This document shows, piece after piece, positions 10,811 to 22,020 of a stretch of 64,000 bases of DNA (the stretch's first letter is position 1; each line of letters begins with the position of its first letter). The stretch comes from Lunularia cruciata (lineage: Eukaryota > Streptophyta > Marchantiopsida > Lunulariales > Lunulariaceae). The stretch spans positions 12,715,001-12,779,000 of the forward strand of contig OX419755.1 of assembly GCA_948567375.1 (NCBI GenBank), given 5' to 3'. The position numbers were made by a program, and so were the translations under genes. A model generated the notes under the pieces. That model worked only from the letters and a program-made list of their open reading frames with translations, was not told the origin of the DNA and ran no database searches.

Positions 10811-11436
10811 AAAGACAAAATAGATCTCTCGATCACCAAGTTACTTGTCCCGCAGATGAGAGAGCAGACCCATGTGAAGAAATAACTTGAAAGTTTTGAA
10901 TGTTTCCATAATTTACAGTGATAATTTTTACAAAACATAATGATCAAATACTTTCTTACTAAGATTATATTTCATTTGTCACATTCTTCATCCATAAAAA
11001 TTTTGGAAAACCTGGGGATAATGCAAATACATATAGCATGCAAATACCTGTTGCTTCCTCCACAACATGAACATAAGTGTACAATCGTGTTCACGCACTT
11101 TCTCTGGTCTTGGGCTGCCAGAGGTTTGGCTGGAGATGCAATTCGGGGCTATCCGGCCTCGGGGATGAGGGACTACAATACTTACATTATTATTATTATA
11201 GATTATTATACTTAATTCCACAATTATAATAAATCACTGTTATAGTAATTGGCGGACGTCTTTATACGTGAGCAAAACTCACAGAGATGTGTCCGTATCC
11301 TTCCTTCTCTGGCGGTTTACTGGGAAATAGCTGTTTCAGCAAAACCACTGATGCAACGCAGCACTGGTGGTTTCGATCGATGTGCTTCATCGGGAGCAGA
11401 GCTGCTGTGGAGAGCGGAGAAGAAGTCTTGTTGAAG

Positions 11437-13388
11437 ATGGAGAACTCGCGGGGAAGAAGACGATTGGGGTTTACTCTGACCTTGATGCTTGCGTGGATTA
11501 TCATAGAATGCGTTGCTGCTGACACGGGATCACGCGAGGATGCATTTGTAGATTATTCGGGGATGTCGTCCAAACGGAGTGCGATCAAAAGTTTCACAGG
11601 TGAAAATAGACCGCTCTATTTCCAGTTCTTTGCGTCATGGATTGATTAATTGATTGATTCGATGATGTCATTTTCGTAAATATGCAGAGGATTTCCTCTA
11701 AGGTTTCGCTCAAATTCGAGAGGTCATGTTTAAAATTTAGATTCGGGTTACCAAACGACGGTACTTACTTCCAATTTTGCATACATTCAGTTGCGGCTAT
11801 TTTCTCCGGGGGTTTTCTTCCTGGGGGACTGGCTGAACCACAACTGTTCGAAATGAAATTAAAATTCTGTGTACCAGTATTAGAGAAACGCGAACCTGGC
11901 CGGGAGTTGAAGAGTCCAGAATTAGACTCAAAGTTGACATTAAGTGAGTTTATACCAAATATGCTTTTACCAAATGTATGAGCAGTTGGAAACCCAGGGA
12001 TCCCACTCAAAGAGGGCATGAATTCTAACAGTGCTGAAATCCAAATGCAATCCATGAAGTCGTTTGATCGGCCTTCTTTCTTGGTGCACGCTGATGCTCT
12101 CCAGTCAATTTGGTCTTCTCTACCAAATTCGAGAATATGAAGACCTGTTTTCCTGCTGCGCTCTCTTTCTGGTTTCTTTAGATGAAGAAGGCGTATGATT
12201 TGTAGGCTGTACACTAGCTTTCGGTGTTTCCATTCAATGATCATGACTCAATATAATTGTCGAATACGGGCCCTCGTTACGACGTACTCCTTACTCGTCG
12301 TGAGCGTCTCTGTTTTCTGTGATGTTCATGACCTGTCTCGAAACAAAGTTTGATTATCTTCGACTTTGCGCAGGATATTACAGTGAAACTTGCGGGAGAT
12401 ATCGCTTCCAAATCTGTCAACTACATGAAGGTTAGTTCTGGGAAGGAGTCTATTTTGCTATCCTACCAGTATACCTTGGACTGCATATAAAACATATGCT
12501 TGCAGAAAATTTGAAATCATACCGACTATCCTTGTCGGGAACAATATACCGAGCATAACTAGCGAATTCAAGAAAAGCTTCTTGCTGTATCTTTTCACTC
12601 AAAGAGACTGCAAAACAACTAAAAAAGCGGGCATATGATTGAAGAGTACTGAGTAGAGACGAGCTGAGGACGTTGTTGTGTGCTGCTCTGATGCAGGAGT
12701 TGATGTGGTGATGTGCTTGAGCGGAGCCTAGTGAGTCAAGGGCTCATGGATGGATGCTCATTCTGTCGTGCGGAGCCTGCTGGCACCACTATTGACGAGG
12801 GCCGTGACAACATCCGGCCGGGGTCGTGTAACATCCTAATACCCAGTGCTATTTTTTCCGTCATGAGTTGTCGAGTGAATTGCTAGGAATTGTCCTCCGT
12901 GTCATAATGTACACCGTAAGTTTTTCAGGTTGAGGTGCTCAACTTCTCTAGCTGTTGAACTTCTCCTTTAGCAACAGGTGGTCAATTTGAATTGGGTGTT
13001 TCATATCCAGGACACCAGTGAGTTCTTTTTCAATCCAGAAGCGCCTTCTGAGTGGGACGGAAGGTTCTCTATGTGGGGAAAGGTAAGATCGTACCACCTC
13101 AAGTATGGATGACCCGCAGTTTTAGTTTCGTGTTATATAAGACTTGTAGTTGTGAAACTTGAATCAGCTGTGGACTCTCCATAGCTGAGTTTTCTCTCGA
13201 GTGATCAGAGTTGACGCAATCAACCTTAGAAGAAAACACACATTGATCTGAGTGACGTTATACTTACTGAGTTGGATCAGGTGGTGGGCTTCACGAGCTG
13301 GATTGTGCTGCGGAGAATTGTAGCTCTTCCTTCAAGACAGGAGATCCATTCTAGTGGCACTGTTCTGCGAATGCTTGTTAACCAGTAA
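11437..13388 (+). CDS. Possible four-exon gene for a small secreted or membrane-anchored protein
   Basis: Proposed exons are 11437-11599, 12384-12430, 12978-13082 and 13281-13388, joining in frame to 140 residues plus TAA at 13386-13388. Donors are GTGAAA, GTTAGT, GTAAGA and acceptors TTACAG, CAACAG, ATCAG. The start MENSRGRRRL leads into a hydrophobic stretch (LGFTLTLMLAWIIIECVAA), a good signal peptide or single membrane anchor. Exon 3 encodes a compact, Trp/Phe-rich segment (SEFFFNPEAPSEWDGRFSMW). I do not recognise the family. Exon 1 is the most convincing part; the last exon is supported only by phase and a stop. An alternative acceptor at 12373 would put exon 2 in another frame. The gene is divergent from the HNL gene, tail to tail across about 2.5 kb. 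Confidence 0.4.
11600..12383 (+). other. Proposed first intron of the small secreted-protein gene
   Basis: It starts GTGAAA and ends TTACAG. An open frame on the opposite strand (12244-11765) has no recognisable domain and I treat it as chance. Confidence 0.3.
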
Positions 13389-13499
13389 TTTATATGGTCA
13401 GATTAGAGACTTCAGTGCCTCTTGAATTATGCAACAACATGACAAAAGAAGCATTACAGTAGATTTTAAGCAACCTAGACCTGCCCATTACTGGCAAGA

Positions 13500-13816
13500 C
13501 GTAACTATTCTGCAGAATCCTGTCTTCCTACGATCCTAGTAAGAAAAAGACCCAGACTTAAAGCTCTATCTAGTATGCAAGATCGTCCGTGGAGAATAAA
13601 ATCTGAATAAACTCAGGAATCGGACACCTTGCTTAGTCACAGGAAATCATGTTTAGGCGTAACTATCCTGCATGATCTAGCTTTCCTGTCTTCTTACGCT
13701 CTTAGTAAGAAAGGATCCACACACTTCGAGCTCTAATCGGCAAAATTGGCAGTGGAGAATAGAATCTGAACGAACTCAGGAATCGCACACCTTGCTTATA
13801 CACAGAAAATCAAGTT
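13500..13816. repeat. Imperfect tandem duplication, period about 158 bp
   Basis: The CGTAACTAT...CCTGTCTTC...TAGTAAGAAA...GTGGAGAATA...CACCTTGCTTA block occurs at 13500-13657 and again at 13658-13816 with small indels. It is non-coding, between the secreted-protein gene and the HNL gene. Confidence 0.8.
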
Positions 13817-13842
13817 TCAACTGAGCATATGTACTATGTCGG

Positions 13843-14818
13843 ATGTTTTCCTCTTCATTTGTACATACTCTTCAAACTTGTCGAAGGGACGGTACAGCTG
13901 GATTATCATGTTTCCTCTCGTTTAGATTAGATCTGTTCTTGAGATACAAAGAGGAAAGGTGCTTGTGCCCCTTTTTAAGAACAAGATGCTTGATGTTTAA
14001 AAAGTACCACTCATTGCCAAAATGTTTTCTTTTGCGAAAGAAACGTGAAAATCGATGGTTACTTTTGTTTTATATGTCATGGCAGACATTAAAGTCAAAT
14101 TTGTCTACGAATGTTGAGTTGAGACTCAAAAAAGATAACACCCTTCACCTCCTTAGCAGAGACAAATACTTTTTCGCGCCGTTAGATAATCCGCTGTTCC
14201 GACAGTCGGTATAATTTCGTCCGGTTAGGAACTTAAAAGTGTCGACAAGCTCTGTAAATGCTGTTGGCTGCTGGCTTGTAGAAGTCGTCTTGTTGTAGCT
14301 CATGCGCATGTTTAGTTTCCAACGTCGGCCATAACACACACCGTTCTCAACACCAAAGTCTTAATAAGTCGATCACATCTAATCATAGGTTATTACATGG
14401 TGTTGATAACCTTCCTCTGTCACAACGAGGATTGTCTCTAATCAAAGTTCGACGGAACGGTCATCGCTTTGGCACCCACTATACCAAAACCTTGGGTTAA
14501 ACCTTCGACTTTGAACTTAAACTGGTGTACGGCAGGTTTGTGTAGTGTACAACATTACAGATCAAGTTGTTCAAGATCAACTAATTCAAGTTGTTGGAGA
14601 TCAACTAAGTCTCAACGTTAAACTCAAGTTGTTCCGGGTTTTGGCTTCTAATATTCATCTGGTGTTAGTTGCAACTCATATATGTCTCTTTTGGTTTAGT
14701 TTCCCTGTACTTAGGCCAAAAGCACCGGTCAAGATTTCTTCACATCCCCAACAAGTTCGATGAATTCCAACTCTATGATGAATTCCAACTCTATTCATAG
14801 TCTGATTGTTACATGCAT
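13843..14818. other. Intergenic stretch without recognised genes
   Basis: The open frame at 13843-14214 has no recognisable domain or gene-like context. Near 14550-14630 there are short repeats of CAAGTTGTT/GATCAACTAA type. I see no RNA gene. Confidence 0.4.
14759..14794. repeat. Perfect 18-bp tandem duplication
   Basis: GATGAATTCCAACTCTAT is present twice in a row at 14759-14776 and 14777-14794. Confidence 0.9.
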
Positions 14819-15345
14819 ATGGTACGCACCTCAGACACAATTAACATTACCTTTGCTGTGAACACATTCAGCATACTGTTCATCTCGATAGGCGTACCTG
14901 CGCAGCCATCAGATTTAAAAATAGCATGCTTTACAGACGGTACTAAACGTAACAGTCGTCCTATTATGCCAAAATTATGTTAATTCCGGGGAGACTCAAC
15001 TGCAGGTCACCATGTACAACCTAGTAGGGTACCCAGCATTTCCACTTTTAGTTAATATGTACGTCAGGTTATGAACTATACAGCACTGCTATGATCAATC
15101 TTCGTCTACAGGGTTTAAGAACCATAAACATATTAATGATTTTCACTAGTGAGTCTCTTGAGCGCTGCAGCTCATAAAAGGGTTCTTAGTGTTGGAGCTT
15201 ATTAATCAACTCACAGTTTCTTTCAATGCTATTTGGATTTCTATATTGTTCTCTATCGATCCCAGGAACGACGATTGATAACGTCGTAGTGTAGTGTAGG
15301 GGAATGATTGTGCATGTTTCCGATCCATTCTGGAAGACAATTTCA
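14819..15345. repeat. 3' flank of the HNL gene, duplicated at 53977-54470
   Basis: Shared blocks in the same order include TTATGCCAAAATTATGTTA, GGTCACCATGTACAAC, CCACTTTTAGTTAATATG and TCGATCCCAGGAACGACGAT. At both sites the block lies just downstream of LRR coding sequence on the minus strand, so the two are copies of one locus. No coding content is seen. Confidence 0.88.
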
Positions 15346-15382
15346 AGTGCGATAAGCTTGTCAGGTCTTACAACGAAGTAAT

Positions 15383-15441
15383 AGGAGGACAGTTGGATAG
15401 AGCAACAACCGTCTAGGTTGAAGGTCGCGAGTTCGAATCTT
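15383..15441 (+). repeat. tRNA-derived sequence (SINE-like head)
   Basis: It contains a D-arm-like AGTTGGATAGAGC, an anticodon-arm-like ACAAC-CGTCTAG-GTTGA with TCT in the anticodon position, and a B-box-like GAGTTCGAATCT. No acceptor stem can be formed and U33 is G, so it is not a functional tRNA. Most likely it is a tRNA-Arg-derived head of a SINE whose body follows at 15442. Confidence 0.5.
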
Positions 15442-15919
15442 AAAGGCTTGCGTGAAGTGCACGTTAAACATTATCTACCAGTAGTAGTCCGTCTCCAAAC
15501 AATCTAGCATTTCCAAGTTGCCTAAGTTTCCGAAGTCTCTAAGTTTCCGAAACTGCTGGGAAGGGCCTGCAGCCCTTGACAGTCTCGCAGCCTCAAATCC
15601 TTCAGGCGAAGAAGTCCCCCGATCGAGTCCGCCAATGACTGCAGTTTCTCGCACTCAGATAAGTCTAGCGTTTCCAAGTTAAAGGCTTGCGTAAAGTGCA
15701 CGTTAAACATTATCTACCAGTAGTAGGCCGTCTCCAAACAATCTAGCGTTTCCAAGTTGCCTAAGTTTCCGAAGTCTCTAGGTTTCCGAAACTGCTGGGA
15801 AGGGCCATCAAAGAAGTCCAGGCGAAGAAGTCCCCCGATCGAGTCCGGCAATGACTGCAGTTTCTCGCACTCGGATAAGTCTAGCGTTTCCAAGTTGCCT
15901 AAGTTTCCGAAACTGCTGG
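15441..15919. repeat. 239-bp duplication at the 3' end of the LRR region
   Basis: AAAGGCTTGCGT...GTGCACGTTAAACATTATC...CCAGTAGTAG...CGTCTCCAAACAATCTAGC and the following LRR DNA occur from 15442 and again from 15681, an offset of 239 bp with few differences. The non-LRR part directly follows the tRNA-like element, so SINE body and LRR DNA were copied together. Confidence 0.85.
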
Positions 15920-16383
15920 GAAGGGCCTGCAGCCCTGGACAGCCTCGCAGCCTCAAATCCTTCAGGCGACGAAGTCCCCCGATCGAGTCCGGCAATGACT
16001 GCAGTTTGTGGCACTCAGATAAGTCTAGCGTTTCCAAGTTGCCTAAGTTTCCCAAACTGCTGGGAAGGGCCTGCAGCCCTGGACAGTCTCGCAGCCTCAA
16101 ATCCTTCAGGCGAAGAAGTCCCCCGATCGAGTCCGGCAATGACTGCAGTCCCCAGCAGTCAGATAAGTCTAGCGTTTCCAAGTTGCCTAAGTTTCCCAAA
16201 CTGCTGGGAAGGGCCTGCAGCCCTGGACACAAGTGCAGACTCAAATCCTTCAGGCGAAGAAGTCCCCCGATCGAGTCCGGCAATGACTGCAGTCCCCAGC
16301 ACCCAGATAAGTCTAGCGTTTCCAAGTTGCCTAAGTTTCCGAAACTGCTGGGAAGGGCCTGCAGCAGCCCATATTCAAATCCT
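15522..16383 (-). pseudogene. Displaced LRR tail of the HNL gene (out of frame after duplication)
   Basis: LRR coding continues on the minus strand in two pieces, 16325-15714 and 15710-15522, in other frames than the main LRR exon. The first piece carries two-LRR modules (NLETLDLSECHKLQSLPDS type) and ends CLETAYYW then stop, probably the pre-duplication C-terminus. The second is a further partial copy from the 239-bp duplication. Because the upstream exon now stops at 16384, this stretch is predicted 3' untranslated or non-functional unless splicing bypasses the stop. Confidence 0.7.
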
Positions 16384-17040
16384 TCAGGCGAAGAAGTCCC
16401 CTAAGTTTCCGAAGTCTCTAGGTTTCCGAAACTGCTGGGAAGGGCCATCAAAGAAGTCCAGGCGAAGAAGTCCCCCGATCGAGTCCGGCAATGACTGCAG
16501 TTTCTCGCACTCAGATAAGTCTAGCGTTTCCAAGTTGCCTAAGTTTCCGAAACTGCTGGGAAGGGCCTGCAGCCCTGGACAGCCTCGCAGCCTCAAATCC
16601 TTCAGGCGACGAAGTCCCCCGATCGAGTCCGGCAATGACTGCAGTTTGTGGCACTCAGATAAGTCTAGCGTTTCCAAGTTGCCTAAGTTTCCCAAACTGC
16701 TGGGAAGGGCCTGCAGCCCTGGACAGTCTCGCAGCCTCAAATCCTTCAGGCGAAGAAGTCCCCCGATCGAGTCCGGCAATGACTGCAGTCCCCAGCAGTC
16801 AGATAAGTCTAGCGTTTCCAAGTTGCCTAAGTTTCCCAAACTGCTGGGAAGGGCCTGCAGCCCTGGACACAAGGGCAGACTCAAATCCTTCAGGCGAAGA
16901 AGTCCCCCGATCGAGTCCGGCAATGACTGCAGTCCCCAGCACCCAGATAAGTCTAGCGTTTCCAAGTTGCCTAAGTTTCCGAAACTGCTGGGAAGGGCCT
17001 GCAGCCCACACCAGCCCATATTCAAATCCTTCAGGCGAAG
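15761..17040. repeat. 640-bp tandem duplication within the LRR coding region
   Basis: The two copies, 15761-16400 and 16401-17040, are nearly identical. I noticed only a few single-base differences and a short indel in the AGCAGCCCATATTC region. Inside each copy are four or five 144-bp units, each encoding two LRRs. As 640 is not a multiple of three, reading through the junction changes frame and creates the TGA at 16386-16384. Confidence 0.92.
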
Positions 17041-20000
17041 AAGTCCCCCGATCGAGTCCGGCAATGCCTGCAGATTGTGGCACAGAGATAAGTCTAGCGT
17101 TTCCAAGTTGCTTAAGTTTCCGAAACTGCTGGGAAGGGCCCGCAACCCTGAACAGTCCCTGATCGTCAATTCCTTCAGATGGAGAAGGTGCGTGAAGGAA
17201 TTTGCGTCAAAAAGTCCCAGCTGCAGTAATTCCAACCATGCAACCATTCCAGCTAAGTTCCCCCATGCATACGGAAGTGACTGGTTAGGCACATTGTAAA
17301 ACCCCAGGTGAACAAGTTGCCCACAGGACTCCGGCAGTGATGAGTCTGGAGTAGCAAGAGACCGATCCAGTGGCCGCAAGTTGAAAATCCAGTGGCAGCA
17401 AGTCGAAGATTCATCATTTTGTAATCCCCGAGAACGTGTACGCGCAAGATTCATTTGCCTCAATCTGGGCACAGAGGACGTTACGTGCAAAACAACCAAC
17501 TCTTTCAAGGTCGAACACACAAAGATGGTCTGGGCAGAAACCCAACTGAGCATGGTAATTTTGGGTGGCAACTGAAGATGCCGCTCTGCACATCTTTTGC
17601 ACGGCTTGTGGAGACTGTGATATCGGAATACCAAGTAGCGAAGTCCTTCAAGTCCTTCAAGTCGTGACATAATGCTCAATGCTACTCGCATTTTACAAGG
17701 TCTTTCCTCGTCACAGCAATTTTTATCATACTCCGTATATTCATTGTCCACTACTACTTGGTGGAAAATCACTTTCTCCAGCCCTTGAGCTCCCTTCAAA
17801 AATGAAATAGAAAACTAAAATTATCATAAATGAAATGTAAAACTAAAATTGTCATAGTTCAAGTGCATCCGTCCATCGTGCTGTGTATAAAGCAACTCCA
17901 GGTCTTCATGCCTAACTATCAAGCACTTATACAAGATGGACCCTATTTTAGCACCACCGCTTCAAAGCTTCTCCTTGTTGGAGGAGAATGGATGTATGAC
18001 TCCCAAAATTACAACCAGTACAATTGCTACAAGTTCCCGATGATGTTCACCTCAACAACTGTGTTTCGGACTCCCTTCCAGTTTCGATTTACAAATGAAT
18101 TCAGATTTAGGAAACATAACTGGTAAATATGACTCATTTAGCGGGAAAAATGAATTGCTGAAGGAAAAGGAAGCGTATGTAAAGAAAACAGGAAATACCT
18201 TGTAGTTACCATCCAGTGGATTGCCCTCAATGATTCTACCTTTCTCTAGTGCAATTCTGATGCCCAAAGTTCGGAGATGCTCGTGCATTCGTGGCACGAA
18301 CCGACCCAACCTGTCATCCATCTTTCCACTGTATACAAGAGATCTGTCTATCAAGACTTGCCACTTGTTGTGTGCAGAGCCGTACATGGATGACCACGCC
18401 GTCATCACCTCTTCAGAGCTAAACCAGCGAGGAGGTCCTTCCTCTTCCTCTTCTGAGGACGAATCGTGACGCATGCCAAAATATTTAAAGTCACTGGGGC
18501 TTGTAAATATGGTCGCCGTATCAAGAAACATTTCCAACTCCTCTGTTCCAAGATTGTCGATACTCACCCTTAGCTTCTCCCATACATCCTCCTCCAGACG
18601 CCTCACACGGCTTCTTAAGTCTACTGCTTGTAGAGCTTTGGAAATTTCTTCCCATATCCGTTTGTCTGTTTTCCCTCTCACTGAGCTTCCTATCACTTCT
18701 AGGGTCAGGGGCAATCCATCACATCTTCCCACAATTTCTTCTACTATCTCCTTCAACTCATTTGGAGGTTCATTCTTTGCTGGAAACGCATGTGTAATGA
18801 ACAACTGTCTGGCATCTTCACTCCCCAAAAATGGTACTCGACAGACATATATCTTGTCACCGAATAGATTGAAAAGCCCTTCATCTCGGCTTGTGACTAC
18901 GAAACAACTTCCCTCAGCGGCATTCTCTTGAGCTATTTCCTCCAACAACTCTACATCTTTTCTTTTCTCTACATCATCAAAAATGACAAGGAGCTTCTTC
19001 CCCAGTATCTCATCCCATCTGCTTTGGTTGTAATCACCTGCAGGATGGGGACTTATGAGTTTCCAGACTTCCTCCTTCACCTTTCTCTTGTCCCCTGGAA
19101 TCTCCTTCACTTTATCCACAAAGCACACGTATTGAAATCGGGCATTGATCTTATTGTAGAGCGACTTTGCAAGGGTGGTCTTCCCAACTCCTCCCATCCC
19201 ACAAAACCCAATAAATGAACGCCCCTGCTCAATTTCCGCCGTAACGGTTTCCAGGAGCGACTTGGTACCCACTGGGTACCTTGAGACTGCTTGCCTCCGC
19301 CTCGCATGGCTTTGCGTAGTTACACCAGGGGCTGCTGTTTCTTGCACCTGCAACAAAAGTTAGAGGGAAGTGGAATTTTAAAACTGTGCACACAGGTCGT
19401 GTTTTCTGATGTCATTCAGAGCATACAACAGATATGAACTAAGTCCAATACCTGTTGTTGCTGCTTGTTAACAAGGTAGATCAGCTGGACTAAGTGCTGG
19501 AACATGTTCGATTGTGTGCTCTCTGGTTTGCACAATGACAAGTGATCTGCAGCCACCGTGATGTGATTTGGTCCGAACCGTGCAGATGCTTCTTCTACAA
19601 TCATCTGGCTTGAGATTCCACCTGCGACCTACACATGCAAGATTTAAACATGAATACTTAAGATAGACCTCTCATTGTCTGTCTTATACTAAACCACAGG
19701 AAAATATGCAGGAAATAGTACTCTCGAGCGAGACAACCTGCGAAAACTGGATCATTAAGAACGCATTTCTTATTTGGTGATTAGTAGGGCTTTATTATCA
19801 GAAACATAAAATTCGTTCATTAAATCAGACTTTAATTTCTGTAGATTATAATATACCGTATGGAATCCGCTGGTTTTCATTTCTGTAGCAAAAGCTTCTC
19901 CAATACTGAAAATCTCCCACTTTTCTTTACTCGCCACTGGGTCGAATATCACGCCTTGCCTGACCACCTCGGTGCCCAACAACTCCATAAATGGCAACAA

Positions 20001-21118
20001 AGGACTCCTGCTCATGATCTCTTTTGCCATGCCAGCAAGCATTTCCGACCCCAAATGGGGAGTTCCACAGAACAGAATCCCTTTAATGCTCTTTACCCAT
20101 CTCTCTTTCAATCCGTCTGTACATGCAATAAGCTCCCGCACTGCCGCCTGAATGCATAACTGCTTAATAACAACACCCCCAAAACTATGTCCGACGAAGA
20201 TAATGGGTCGGAAAGTGTTCGACGACTCTTGTCCTGTGTGGAATGCCCAACTGAGTTCTGTAAACAAATTTTCAGCTATCATCGTCAAATCCATTCGCCC
20301 CGTCGAGTTAGTCTTCGGTAAACTTGCATCATACTTGATGAAGAACACTCGTGCACGATGCTCTTGTAACCATTGTTGGGGCCACATTGTCTTCGAGTCA
20401 TTTTTGCAGGTCCAAGTCGAAAGGTGCACATCTAGCCCACCAGTATGCTCATGTTGAAGGCCATGGAAGAAAACAATGTCGACCTGCGGTAGTGGTGGAT
20501 CGTACACTAACAACACGGAATCGCTCAACTGAAAAATGGACAAATACAGACAATTAGAAGTGTAGTAATTTCTAAACACAAGAGCCTCCTACTCCCTATA
20601 AATTTGTCACCGAGGTCGTTAACTTGAAAGGTAATTAACCAAGTAGTTATTAACCATCAGCTGATATTCTGTCACATGACTGTTCCTTGATTTCAAGTCA
20701 CTTTAAGCTCTACCTTGCTGATACCAAGGTCCGACTCTTGAGAACGTGTTGTCGGTGAATCGATCCGCTGCAAACGTAGACAAAATGTTATGAATTGAAA
20801 GGTTTAGTTTCAAACACTCACAACTCTGTGAGGCAACGCCTGGTACTTTCCTAAGGTAGATCAATACTACCTATTCGTACGACAACCTACCGATTGTTTT
20901 AGTCCTGAAATGCTACTTGACCAAGAGAATATTGAAGCCTATAACAGAGTATCTCGAAGTTTGTCAAAAGAGCTAAATCATTGTGGCGGAATCTAATCAA
21001 CATCTATAATCGATAGAAGTTATTCCTCATACTCAGGTTTGCACTTACATACCTTGATGTTCTCTTGGCGGGAAGATAGAGAATCTCGTGGGCTAAAACT
21101 GCTTGACGGTATGTCCAT
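16384..21118 (-). CDS. Hydrolase-NB-ARC-LRR (HNL-type) resistance protein
   Basis: This is an intracellular NLR-type immune receptor in design. Proposed minus-strand exons are 21118-21053, 20767-20714, 20528-19857, 19628-19452, 19347-18199 and 17793-16384. All introns are GT-AG and phase 0, giving 1175 residues. Residues 41-323 form an alpha/beta-hydrolase of the SERAC1/PGAP1-like kind, with FFHG near 61, the nucleophile elbow GHSFGG (Ser about 155), FCGTPHLGS, and a possible catalytic His in AADHLSLC near 293. Residues 324-706 are NB-ARC: P-loop GMGGVGKTT near 373, kinase-2 LLVIFDDV near 445, VVTSRDE near 475, GLPL near 534, and MHE in place of MHD near 677. The rest is LRR, five near-identical 48-residue double repeats at the end. 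The first ATG was chosen because exons 1 and 2 join in phase; there is no signal peptide. The last LRRs are lost through a duplication stop. Transcript evidence is lacking; exon 1-2 and the 405-bp last intron are the least certain parts. Confidence 0.85.
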
Positions 21119-21944
21119 TGTGACACTGCACTTCCAGAAAATAAAAGTAATCAACTCAACGGTTTACAAATTGGCAACGATTTTATCATCTTCAAATACA
21201 AGTCGGGGAGCTATCCCCGAACATCTTTCTCAGGTCAAGCATTAGTAATATATAGCGATACAACTACTTACAACGCACTAACTGAGTCTGTACAAGAGCT
21301 GGATTATTTTCACATGGAGCAGCTTGTGGCCTGGGAGAGGATTCCGCAAGCCTTCAATACATTTGACGAGCCAAGTGATGGTTGACGTCATATTGTTGCT
21401 AAGGGCTGATTTCCATGTGAGTTTTTGATTGGCTTAGATTTGTAGTGGGAGTAGGAACCCTTCATCAAACGCGGGATTCAGGACCCACCCCATTCGAACC
21501 GAACATGCATATGGAAGCAACGAAATGCAGGCTTGAACATGAACAGAGGCAAACTGAAATCCAACTGACCTAAGCAAGTAATACAGAGCGGAATATAAGC
21601 GAAATCGATACAAAGCAGAAGCAAAAATTGATCCATTCCATGAGCAGCATGATTTCGTACATGATGCATACTAGATTTTGATGCATACTAGATGCATACA
21701 TGATTTCGTACATGATGCACAGTAGATGCCGTGCAATGGTATGCACCATGTATGAAAGGAAGCCTTTTCAGGCAACAACAGAGGATACATTTTGAAACTA
21801 AGAGTAGAGAAAACGATCTGGCGAGTAGGTAAGATGCATTCGGAAGTGAAGCGAAAGCATTGAGATGCGTAGTGTAAGTGGATGACAGTTGGACTAGAGC
21901 GAAGAATGACAATTCTTAAACACTAAACGCTAGAAGGATAGTGT
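21119..21944. other. 5' flank of the HNL gene
   Basis: It should contain the promoter and 5' untranslated leader. I see no unambiguous TATA box. A short direct repeat (CATACTAGAT...TGATTTCGTACATGATGCA) lies at about 21655-21720. No coding sequence is recognised. Confidence 0.35.
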
Positions 21945-21961
21945 CCCACGAAGTGGCGAAG

Positions 21962-22020
21962 TAGCTGAGCGACTGCCAGTACCTCTCCAACCGAGTTTCT
22001 TGTTCGAAAGCTCACAAGTG
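21962..22020 (+). repeat. tRNA-like A and B boxes (possible SINE head)
   Basis: TAGCTGAGCGAC (21962-21973) resembles a tRNA A box and TGTTCGAAAGC (about 22011-22020) a B box, about 40 bases apart as in a tRNA gene. There is no acceptor-stem pairing. A SINE internal promoter is the likeliest reading, but I found no second copy in this window. Confidence 0.35.

Noticed and set aside
11765-12244. Minus-strand open frame of 159 codons
   Set aside because: It lies in the proposed intron of the plus-strand gene, has no recognisable domain and no supporting splice or codon evidence.
15383-15441. Functional tRNA-Arg gene
   Set aside because: No acceptor stem can be formed and the base before the anticodon is G instead of T, so only a tRNA-derived remnant is supported.
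15761-17040. Regularly spaced repeats resembling a CRISPR or satellite array
   Set aside because: The 144-bp units encode paired LRRs in frame with an NB-ARC gene, so the spacing is protein-driven.
15757-17299. Long plus-strand open frames (up to 482 codons) opposite the LRR exon
   Set aside because: They are antisense shadows of the LRR repeats: stops are absent only because the 144-bp unit is open in several frames. The protein has no known fold and no start context.
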